From positions 155,007 to 219,006 of the forward strand of contig NW_005200250.1 in assembly GCF_000372725.1 (NCBI RefSeq): 64,000 nt of DNA, read 5' to 3'. This DNA is from Emiliania huxleyi CCMP1516. Taxonomy: Eukaryota; Haptophyta; Isochrysidales; Noelaerhabdaceae. The notes under the pieces were generated by a model that saw only the letters and a program-made list of their open reading frames with translations, did not search any database and was not told the origin of the DNA. This document shows, piece after piece, positions 8,456 through 17,804 of the stretch (position 1 is the stretch's first letter; every line of letters starts with the position of its first letter). The position numbers and the translations under genes are program-made.

Positions 8456-11091
8456 ATGCTCAAGCTCCAGCCCGCTTCGCTCGCTGTCGGCGTCGTATTC
8501 GGCCTCATCGCCTCGCTCGTCCTCCGGCCGGAGAGCAGCGTGCCCTGTCGTGAGTGCCAGTCGGCTCCCGCCGTGCGTGAGCGGGAAGCGCGGCTGAAGA
8601 GCCTCGAGATCGAGGTCACGGCGCTGCGCGATAAGCGAGCCGCGCCGTGCGAGCCGTGCGCTCCGGCGGCCGCCGGTGCGCTCTCCGTCACCGTTGGAGC
8701 TGCACGAGCGCCGCCGCCGCCGCTGTCAGCGGGCGCGACGCATCACCGTTGGTACTGGACTGATCTCGTCCTCAATTCGCTGCGGCCGTTCGCGAAGCTC
8801 AACGGTGGCATCACGCGGTCGGGCCTGCGGCTGGCGGAGCAGAAGTGCAAGATCTCCACCTGGTGCCACCGCGCGCAGGTCATCGGAGGCCGCCTGTACA
8901 TCACAGACATCCGCGCCATCTTCTTTGACCGAAACTACGCGATGGCGCGGGTGATGCCGCTGCTGCTGACGCTCAAGGCGTGGCCGAACCTCCCTGACCT
9001 CGACGCCGTCTTCTCGGGCACCGACTACCCAATCATGGAGATCCCGCGCGACGCCGCGCACATGATGCGCATGTATGGCGCGAGGCTACCCGCCCTGCCC
9101 GCCCTTTCGCCGAACCTTCTCGGAACCGTCTCGGAGCCTTCCTGCAGGCGCGAGGCAAGCGATCCCTCCCGTCTTTTCGCCCACTGCAAACAGCCTCACG
9201 CACGACCTGCCGTGGCCGGACTTCTCCTTCTTCCCGCCACGCAGCCGGTGCGGCAAGGCGCGCGCTCGCCGCCCGCCGCCGCCCCGCGCTACGCCGCCCG
9301 CCGCCGCCCCGCTCGCCCGCCGGCTGTTGCGTGCCGCCGGCGGAGGGCTGTGAGCGTCACCGTGCTGAGTCAGGCGTGCACCCACCCGCTCAAGACGCCT
9401 CGCTGGCAAGAGTCGCACCCGAACCTGGCGGCCATGGGCAAGGAGGTGGGCGGGGAGGCGCGAGAGGGCGGCCCCGGCTTGCACCGCCATCCCGCAGCAC
9501 CTCGTTCCGGCGGTAGGTGGGGTGGGACGCGAAGATCGACCGCGCTGTCTTCACGGGCCACGCCCAAGCCCTCGGCCAGCGGGTGGGCTGTGAACGGCGC
9601 CTCTTGACGGAAACGCCGCGCTTGCGAGTAGGCAACATGAAGACCTCGCCCAACCGGCGAGCGATCTACCACTACGCAGAGCAGTTCCCGGAGCTGCTCA
9701 TGGTGAACGAGGTCTACATCAAGACGACGCCGCCCTCGTGCTTCGAGGTGCGCGGCGCCGGCCGCGGGGCAGCCTTCTTCTTCTCCCCCTTCTCACGCCC
9801 CCTGCCCTCGCCCCGCCGTCGCAAGGTCGGCGAGCCGAACGTGACGCGCGGCGGCGTGCTGCAAAACAAGTGCGGCTTCTCATTCAAGGAGATGTGCCGC
9901 TACCGCTACCTGCTCAACGTCGGATCGAACGGGTACGCAAACAAGCTCAAGTGCGCTGCTGCTGCTCACGGCTCCTCTCCTACCTGCTCCCCTGCTGCCC
10001 CCCCCCTCACCGCTGCTCCCCTCACCGCTGCTCCCCTCACCGCTGCTCCCACCAACGCAGCCGAGAGCAGCAGCGCGCGGCAGGCGGCGGGTGACTCTCG
10101 CCCTAGGTACCTGTTTCTCTGCGGCTCGGTCGTCATTTGGGTGCGCCGGCGGCGACCGCTGCGGCGTGCGCCCTTCGCCGCGTCGGCGCACCGCTCCTCT
10201 GCGCCGCAGGTGCGGACGGACTCGCTCAACTACGAGTTCTTCGAGAAGCAGTTCCTGCCGGGCGTGCACTACGCGGCTGCCGACACGGTGGACGACGTGC
10301 CGGACGTAATCCGCGAGCTGCAGCGCGACCCCGAGTATGCCCGCTCGCTCGCGCAGCGGGGGTTCGAGCGGATGCTGCAGATGGACACGGCGGAGGTGAC
10401 GCGCTACTGCTCAAGGGGAGCCTTCCAGGACATGTCCATGACACGTCCGCGACGTGTCCCGAGGTGACGCACTACTGCTACGAGATGCTCAAGGGGTACG
10501 CAGCACTGCAGCGCTTCACGCCGAAGCGCGACCCGCGGTCGATCGAGATCAACTGCGAGGACGACCTGATCCGGCACTACGACCGCGGCCGCGGAGACAC
10601 GTACGCCGGCGTGCTGCAGGAGAGGTACCTGACGCAGGACAACTCGACCTGCCTCCGCCCGCCGTCGGCCGGGGCGGGCGAACCCCCCTCCCCCCTCCGG
10701 CTGCTGCGAGCCTTGCGGGAGTCACGCCGGGCGCCGCGTTGCTCTAGGCGCCGCTCGGTCCGCCGGGGTGGGGTGGCGCCTTCAACGGCACCAAGCCGCC
10801 ATGCCTCGCATCGCACGACCTCGCGGCCAAAGAGGAGGTGGGGGTCTGCGACAAGGGCACGCCGCAGCACGCGCGCTCCGGGCGGTATGACGGGCGAGGG
10901 AGAGCCTCGCGGCGGGCGGCACCGCTCCACACACGCCCTAACTTTGCTGCCGCGGAGACTGTAGGCCAGATTGGGACGTGCCGGAGGCCTACAAGGGCGG
11001 CGCGCTCCCCGACTGGACCGACCGAGACCCGGCTGACTCTGGCAAGGGCGCGCGAGTAAACCCCTACAACCCTAACGTCCAGTGCTCCTGA
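8456..11091 (+). CDS. GT90 (CAP10-like) glycosyltransferase, 11 exons
   Basis: Secretory-pathway glycosyltransferase of the CAP10/POGLUT (GT90) family. Exons: 8456-9077, 9148-9257, 9374-9445, 9517-9556, 9632-9747, 9826-9950, 10107-10140, 10210-10395, 10464-10667, 10748-10893, 10965-11091 (593 aa, phases consistent). The N-terminus is a signal anchor (SLAVGVVFGLIASLVL). Family blocks: VFSGTDYPIMEIPRD, NSLTHDLPWPDFSFFPP, HPLKTPRW, AVFTG joined by splicing to NMKTSPNR, ELLMVNEVYIKTTPPSC, then CRYRYLLNVGSNGYANKLK joined to YLFLCGSVVIW, NYEFFEKQFLPGVHY and YEMLKGYAALQRF. Five introns are GC-AG and five GT-AG, 68-156 bp. Unspliced, the frame is broken repeatedly, so an intron-blind annotation would call a pseudogene. 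The acceptor sugar and protein are unknown. Confidence 0.88.
9078..9147 (+). other. GC-AG intron bounded by a 10-bp direct repeat
   Basis: GGCGCGAGGC occurs across the donor (from 9077/9078) and again directly across the acceptor (from about 9147), 70 bp apart. Only the register 9078-9147 gives a GC donor with an AG acceptor and keeps the frame (MYG then ARQAIPPVF). Confidence 0.7.
10396..10463 (+). other. 68-bp GT-AG intron whose 5' part copies the downstream exon
   Basis: The intron begins gtgacgcgctactg then ctcaagggg. The following exon begins gtgacgcactactg, nine extra bases, then ctcaagggg. The copy thus spans about 36 exon bases with one substitution and one 9-bp gap. The rest of the intron is an inverted-repeat core ending in cgag. 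Confidence 0.85.
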
Positions 11092-11609
11092 CGCAGACGG
11101 CCCACGTGCCGTGGTTTTTTGCGGGCCGTGTGCGTTCGCTAGACGCTAGTCGCGTGTGTGCCCGCGATGCGATGTCCAGTTTTGTTGTCAGTGTACATGG
11201 TTCTGACCAGCGTCGTGCGTCGCCCAGACGTGGGTGTGCGCGGGTGTGCGGGTCGATCAGCCGAGGATGGATCACAACCGGTTCTGCGCGTTTCTTTTCG
11301 ATCGTCACATCCTTACCGGGGGGCGGCGCGCGGCGCGGGCGGTGCCACGCCACGGCGGTGTGGAGGACGACAGACAAGCGCTGCATCTGCAGCCCGTGCC
11401 AGTTCTTGGTGGTCCATGTGACCTCGTCCAGGTGCTGAGCGTGCGAAAGTTTGTAAAGAGAAGAAAAGAACGTCGCGAGAACGACTAAACCTGATGACTT
11501 CACACGTGGCATAACTGGGCACCGTTTCGCTTGGGCCGCGGCCGTCGCCGCATCGCCTGGCGCGGTTTGTACCAAGTGTGGCCTCGGCCCGCATTCCGAA
11601 TTGACAGCA
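11092..11609. other. intergenic between GT90 and coiled-coil genes, no gene
   Basis: No domain signal on either strand. Codon-like open frames are present only as expected from base composition. It probably contains the GT90 3' UTR and the upstream region of the coiled-coil gene. Confidence 0.5.
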
Positions 11610-13853
11610 ATGGCTACGAGCGTAGTGCAGGTGGCGGGCAAGGACTTCGACCTCAGTGAGGTCCTTGGCCTCAATGCGCACGGGCTACATGCGATGCTGC
11701 GTGCCTGCGCTGAGGGGCTGTGCGCGGCACAGGCCAGCACGAAAGAGCTACGCGCTGAGCTGGCCGCGGTGCGAAAGGCGGCCGACGAGCGCACTGCGAA
11801 CCTCGAAGCCGCTCTCTCTGATACTAAGGTGGCCGGAAGCTCGCTCGCAGACCTTCAGAGCGCCCAGGCCGAGGCGGCGAGCGCGGCCGAGACAATGCGG
11901 CAGCAGATTGGGGCACTGGGAGCCTCAGTTGAGCAGCGTCTCGCCTATGGGGGGCAGGTACTAGAGGCCAAGTTGCAGAGTATCGTTTGTGACCTGAGCG
12001 AGCTGAGAGCTACACTCTCGCAGAAGCTCAGCCGCGATGCTCTTGACCAAAGCCTCCAGTCCCTCGAGGAGCGGCTTGGCGCGCTGGCGACGGGCGAGGC
12101 GCTCGTGGAGTGCGAGCACCGGCTCACCGAGCGCTTCAACCAGGCTAGCGCCGCATCAATCGAGCGGGCGGAAAAGCAAGCGGCCAGCGCGGAGGCGGCA
12201 GCGGCGCGGATGACTCGCCTCGAGCAAGAGAGCCTGCCGCGCCTCCGGAGGGAGCTGCACGAGGAGGTGGCGGCGGCTCAGGTCAAGGCGGCGGCTTCGG
12301 CGGCTGCAGCGGAGGTGGAAGCGGCGGCGGCAGCCGAGGGGCTGCAAGCGATGGTCGCGCAAGCAGAGATCCGTTCGGCCGAGTGGCGGTCAAATTTGAC
12401 CAAGCAAATGAAGGCGCTCTCCGCTGCATCGGACGCGCGCTTCGCGGAGACCACTCGCGTCAGCGAGTCGCTCGAGCGTCGCCTGACTCAGCTGGGGGAG
12501 CAGCTTGCCGAGGCGCGCTCCGAGTCATCCGAGACCCACGTCGCCATGCGCAAGCTGCGCTCGGACTCCAAGGCGGCTTGGGAGCGAGCGGCCTCGGCAG
12601 AGGGCAGGGTAGCTGAGCGCCTGGAGAGGGCCGAGTCCGCTCTCGGCAGTCATGGCACTGAGCTTGAGAAGCTGAGGAAGGAGGCTACACGCCAGGACCA
12701 ACTGCGTCTCGAGCAGCACGAGGCCTCCCTTGAGGCGTGTGAGGAGGCTCGGCTCATCGCGGGCAGCGCTCTCGACAAGACTGAGGCTCTCCGAGTCGAG
12801 GCAGCCGGCCGGCTTCAGATGCTTCGCCAGCGGCTGACTCGGGCGGAGAAGGAGATGCTGCGTCAGCTCGAGGAGTCAGCACCGCTCGACTCTCCGGATG
12901 CCTACGCCGAGCTGAGCCAGCGCATCGACACCAAGGCCGACGTGGACGCGACGGAGCGGTGGCTTGAGGCGACACAACAGCTCGGCGCGGAAGTGACCGC
13001 AATGCACGCCCGCACAGCGACGCTGAGCAACGGGCTGAAGGTCCTGATGCGCTGGGTCGAGGGGATGGCCGACCGCGTGACAGGCGTGCAGGGCACGCAG
13101 CATTCCCTCCAGAGTGCCCTCGCCGCAACTCGCGAAGAGGTCTCGCACAACGCAGAGGTGGCGCACGCCTCAGCCCAGGGCGTCGCGGGGCACCTGCGGG
13201 CGCTCCTCGCGACGATGGACGCAGATGCTCGCAGTCGCTCGGCGACGCGTGACGGCTATTTTAGCCCGCATTCCGCCGGTCCGCCCAAGACGACGCAGCA
13301 GTTTCCACCCTCGCCCGCCGCTGCCAGCCCGCGTGCATGGAGCCGCGCGCAAACAGCACTCAAGGAGGCCGCGCGACTGCCGGCCGAGCCGATGGGCGGA
13401 GGCGGCGCGTCCGCGGTCGCGACGGGCCCGGTGGCTGGACGGACCGCGCCGCCGACACCGCGCGGAACGAGCGCGGCGGCAAGTGCGGCTCGCAAGGCGC
13501 TTGAGCAGGCTCCCATACCCACCCTGAGCCAAGGGCTTGATCTTGTGGTCCTGCGAGAGCCAGCCAGGGGACGGGCGGCGCAGGCCATGCCATCACCGTC
13601 ACCGCGACATGACCGGCGGAGCGGCAGCCCGCCGCGCGTGTCGCTCGACGTGGCAACGGTCGGCGCGACGATTCCCGGGTCGGTGCTGGCGCCAGAACGC
13701 GGCAGCAGTCGGCCATCCTCCGCAGCTACACCAAGGAACGAGTGCGAGCGGCGGCGAGCGGACCTCGACGCAAAGCGCCGGCAGCTTGTGGAGACGAGGC
13801 TGCGGCCCCACACGGCGCGGGCACAGCCCTCGCGCCCGATCGCCACGTCCTGA
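11610..13853 (+). CDS. Long coiled-coil protein, function unknown
   Basis: Single-exon gene of 747 aa starting at the first ATG (MATSVVQVAGKDFDLSEVLG). Residues from about 30 to 560 are almost continuous heptad-like coiled coil, rich in Ala, Glu, Leu and Arg, with no transmembrane segment or signal peptide. The C-terminal 180 residues are Pro/Ser/Ala-rich and basic, with SRPSSAATPR and RLRPHTARAQPSRP, ending in a predicted disordered tail. This architecture is common in basal-body, flagellar and cytoskeletal scaffold proteins, but no family-specific motif is visible, so no role is assigned. The absence of introns contrasts with its neighbours. Confidence 0.75.
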   Translation: MATSVVQVAGKDFDLSEVLGLNAHGLHAMLRACAEGLCAAQASTKELRAELAAVRKAADERTANLEAALSDTKVAGSSLADLQSAQAEAASAAETMRQQIGALGASVEQRLAYGGQVLEAKLQSIVCDLSELRATLSQKLSRDALDQSLQSLEERLGALATGEALVECEHRLTERFNQASAASIERAEKQAASAEAAAARMTRLEQESLPRLRRELHEEVAAAQVKAAASAAAAEVEAAAAAEGLQAMVAQAEIRSAEWRSNLTKQMKALSAASDARFAETTRVSESLERRLTQLGEQLAEARSESSETHVAMRKLRSDSKAAWERAASAEGRVAERLERAESALGSHGTELEKLRKEATRQDQLRLEQHEASLEACEEARLIAGSALDKTEALRVEAAGRLQMLRQRLTRAEKEMLRQLEESAPLDSPDAYAELSQRIDTKADVDATERWLEATQQLGAEVTAMHARTATLSNGLKVLMRWVEGMADRVTGVQGTQHSLQSALAATREEVSHNAEVAHASAQGVAGHLRALLATMDADARSRSATRDGYFSPHSAGPPKTTQQFPPSPAAASPRAWSRAQTALKEAARLPAEPMGGGGASAVATGPVAGRTAPPTPRGTSAAASAARKALEQAPIPTLSQGLDLVVLREPARGRAAQAMPSPSPRHDRRSGSPPRVSLDVATVGATIPGSVLAPERGSSRPSSAATPRNECERRRADLDAKRRQLVETRLRPHTARAQPSRPIATS

Positions 13854-14116
13854 TTGGTGCGAAGCGTGTGTGCGAGTGAGCCGAGCGAGAGTGTGTGGGG
13901 GGTGCGCGCGAGGTTGTGCGGAGAAAGACAAAGGGCTGGCCTGCGGGGTGCTCCGTCGCCATGCACACCTCGCGTTTATTCTTCCTGCTCCCGACCCCTT
14001 CTGCGCGATTCAGAGAGTGAGGGGCACGGTTCGGGAGAGTGCGGCTGTCTGAATTTGGGAGTAAAATTCACTAGATCTCAACTCGACAGCTGTGCACGGC
14101 GGTCAGAGTGCAGGCG

Positions 14117-17100
14117 ATGAACGCCGTCTCAAGCGTCGCCGGCTGCCTTTCCCGCGTCCGCCAGGCGCTTGAGGTTGGCCCAAACGGTGGCAACCCGGAA
14201 GAGCTGCGCACGCTGCGAGCAGCCGTCCTCGCGCTCGAGCGGTCTAGCGTGTCGCACGATGACGCGCACGAGCTACGCTGCCGCTCTCACGAGTCCTTGA
14301 AGCAATGTGCTGCTCTCCGTTGTGACGATGATGACGACAAGGGCAGCGCCCAGCAGGCACGGTTTCGGGCGCTGTGTTTGGCAGTGTACGAGAAGCTCGG
14401 CAGGGTCGACGAGAGCGAGGAGCAGTGCGCCATCGCAAAGGAGTGGCTCAAGGTGGCGACCACGTTCATGGTGGTGGACAACCCGGGCGAGTCCCGCTGC
14501 TGCCTCGACGCGGCATCGAGCCTCTTGGGCAGGGCGCCACCCGAAGATCCGGCGGTGATCGAGGCGCGGTGTCGACTCAACGCCACGGAGGCGCAGCTGC
14601 AGTGGATCCTCGGCCACCCGCGCGCCACGATCGAAGTCCTGGAGGACACGAGAGCCTACATGGACTCTTTGAACGGCCGCTGCCCCGCGTCGGCCCGGCT
14701 CTTCCTGGCCGACAACGTCGCGCTCGCGCTCGCGTCCGCCGGCCTGCAAGACGAGCAGGAGGACGGGGGCGACGCCGACGGGCCCACAGACCGCCGTCTT
14801 CTCGTCACGCTGACAGACCTCTCGATCACGCTGCTTGGCGAGAACCACGACAAGATCTCCCTGCGCGACCGCGCCGTCCGTCTCAAGGCTTGGCTCTTGA
14901 TTCAGGAGGACGAGCTCGACGCGGCGGCAGAAGCCTTGCAGGGCCACTCTGCGGCGCGTCAATCGGGCGACGCCGGGGACCCTTGCGACGGCGGCGCCGG
15001 TGATGAGCACCCAACGCACATGCTCCTGCGCCTGGCGCTACTTCTCAAGACGTCGCAGGAGGACGAGGCGAGGCGGAGGGCGGTCAAGTGGGCGGCGTCC
15101 GACCGGACCTTGAGCTTCGAGAGCATCCGCGACACGTCCGAGTTGCTCTGCCAGCACAACTGCGGCTCGGCGGCGCTCGAAGTGGTGAACGCGATCCTCA
15201 GCGGCCGCCTGGTGGACGGCGCGTCGAGCGCGCTGTACTCAGACGTGGTGGAGCTCAAGCACCGTCTCCTGACGCAAGGGGCGCAAAGCGATTCTGCCGC
15301 CGCAGCCGAGCATCTGGAGTTTGTCATCGACGGCCACAAAACGGGCAGGGCACCAGCGACGCCAGAGGCGCTCCAGCGGTTCGCCAGGAAGCTGTGGCAT
15401 GCCGGCTGCCTGCACGCCGACTCGGGGGAGACCCATCGCGCCATCGAGGTGCCCTCCTCCTGCTGCTCCGCCGTGTATGTGTCTCCTCTGCTCACACGGC
15501 TGCTCGCACGCGCCGCGTCAGGTTGTCGAGCAGGCGAACCGCTTTCTTGAAGCGTCGGGCGACGACAACAGCCAGCTCATCACTACGCTCGTCACGCTGG
15601 CTCACTTCTACCTCAGCCAGAACCTCTTCGACAAGGCCGTCGCGCGCGCCGCTCGCGCCCTGCAGCTCCTCCGGCAGCACCACGAGCCCTCGGCGAGCAG
15701 TCAGGAGGAGGCTGCCCGACGCCTCTTCAACCCCGACGCCTCGATCCAGCTCGTGGGCGACAACAATCCGTCGGCACTCGCTCACATGGTGCTCATCAAG
15801 GCCTACCTCCAGCTCGGAGAGACGGAGCAGGCGCTGCACCACGTGGACGGGCTGTTGAAGGGCGAGCTGCGGCAGGACCACCTACTCGTCGCTGCGATCT
15901 GCGAAGACGTGGTCGAGATCCACCCCGGCGACAAGTCCATCGTCATCAAGCTGATGGAGGGATTCATCGCGCAGCTCGACAACGCCCCGCCTAGCACCGG
16001 CGAGCGGAACAAGCTCGCGGGGGCCTTGCGGACGCTGATGACGTATCGCGAGGAGCAGTCCGCCGCCGCCGGTGGTGCGGAGGCCTCGGCGGCCCGCGGC
16101 ATGATCCTCGCCGACCTGAACCTCATCGTCAAGCGCGTGCGCACGCTCGGTCTGTCGGCGGTGTGCGACGACTCGAAGCACATCGAGTGGCTGGCAGAAT
16201 GCGCTTGGCGACAGGGAGTCGCGTGCGCGCGGCTCGGCATGAAAGACTCGCCGGCCCGTTCCGGCAGCGACGAGGCCGTGGCGGCGCTCACAAACGCAGT
16301 CGAATTTTGCAAGTTGCACTGTTCGCTCAAGCAGTCCCTGTCAGCCACCGACGAGCGCTGCCTTGAGATGCTGCGCGCGCATTCCGTCATCGTGAAGTGC
16401 TGCCTGCGTCTCCACGACAGTGTCGTGCCGGCCGAGACGTTGATGGGCGCCGCTGCACCGTCGCCCCACCTCAAGAGCGCCGCCGACGCCATGGAGGCCG
16501 CCTTCCGGCTGAAGCAGCGCTGCCAGCCCGCAGAGATTGCGAGGCCCGCGTCTGGCGCTGCCCCCAGTGTCGCCCCGCAGCATTTTGATGCTGAGAAGAG
16601 CTGCCTGCTCCTCAACTTCGAGCTGGCCGTGCGCCGAGATGACCGCGCGAGCCTCAACACGACCCTCTCTCGATGCGTGGAGCAGAGCTTTGGCGTCGAC
16701 AGCTTCCTCATCATGGCCGAGCTGTCCAAGAGGCAAGGCAACCGCTTCGCTGAGAAGGCCACGCTTGGCGAGGCGATGAACCAGCTACGGCGGGCGGAGC
16801 CGTCGGACTACGCCACGATGGGGCTGGTCCAGCGCAAGATGATCCACAGCTGCCTCGATCGTCGGGAGCAGCTGCCGCACTTCCAGGAGATGGCGGAAGT
16901 GCTCAGCTCCCGCTTCTCATCCGCCAACTGCCCGCTCGAGGCCGAGACCCTGCAGTGGTTCCTCGCGTCCTCGTACAACCAAGCCGTCGCCTATTTCGGC
17001 GACAGCGAGCACGACCTGGCCGAGAGCTGGTTCGCCGTCGCCTTTCAGTTCATGCACGTCTCGCCGCCGCAGCTGCAGGCCGTGCGCGACGATCTCATGC

Positions 17101-17237
17101 ACTCGTACGAGCTGGTTCTGAAGGAGGTTGACGCAAAGAGCGGCCGGGACGAGGGTGACAGCTCGTTCTACCGCCGCATGCGAGCGAGGGTCACAGCGCC
17201 GTCCCGCGAGCCTGACGTCGAGAGCGACCCGGCATGA
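14117..17237 (+). CDS. ZIP4: SPO22/ZIP4/TEX11-like meiotic TPR protein
   Basis: Probable homologue of the meiotic crossover (ZMM) protein Spo22/Zip4/TEX11, which acts on synapsed chromosomes. Two exons, 14117-15448 and 15522-17237 (1015 aa), with a 73-bp GT-AG intron that joins HRAIE to VVEQANRFLE. The protein is an all-helical TPR-type solenoid. The diagnostic family blocks are HIEWLAECAWRQGVACARLG in the middle and ETLQWFLASSYNQAVAYFG followed by DLAESWFAVAFQFMH near the C-terminus, matching the W-x-x-x-x-x-x-N-x-x/A-x-x-WF pattern of the family. The start is the ATG three codons into the open frame. Generic TPR proteins are the alternative, but the two tryptophan blocks favour SPO22. Confidence 0.77.
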
Positions 17238-17804
17238 GCGTCCCGCCTCCCGTGGTGCTCCTGACCTCGCTGGGCACATGTCGCGGGTGCAGCCCTTGCC
17301 CTCGCCGATGCCTGCCGACCCCTTGCTCGAGACGCGCAGCCAGGCCGAGCCGAGCGCACGCCGCCCTCGCGGCCGGGCAGAAAGCGAGGCAGCGCCGTGC
17401 AGGCGAAGCGAACTCGCCCCTCGGTCGCATACGTGTGCACTCTTGTGTCTGCCTGCTGACGCGCGGGCGCCATTGAGCATTGTCCTCTGGCTGAGTGACT
17501 GCTGTGATCAAGCGAGCGAGCACAAGTGAGCGACGGTTCTGAACCTGATTGATACTGACTGAAGTTCTGAACTCACTCCGTCCGTCCGTGATCCGTGTGA
17601 GATTGATTGTGTCGTGGGCGAGACTGAGGGGGTGCGTGGGAGAGGGGGTTAGCAGGAATAGTAGGAAACAGTATAGCAAGCGGCCCGGCACTCTCAGTCA
17701 GATGTGTGAACCTCGGACGAAACACGGCCCGTGACACCCCACAAGTTTCGATTGTGGAGGAATTCACCGCGGAATTGACCTCCCACCAAAGAACGCCTTT
17801 TGAT
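17238..17804. other. intergenic, no gene
   Basis: Lies between the SPO22-like and GT2 genes. No protein-domain signal. It may contain the GT2 promoter and 5' UTR. Confidence 0.5.

Noticed and set aside
8456-11091. Reading the GT90 locus as a pseudogene with several frame changes
   Set aside because: Every break coincides with a 68-156-bp segment with GC or GT start and AG end, and splicing all ten gives one 593-codon frame with the family blocks in order.
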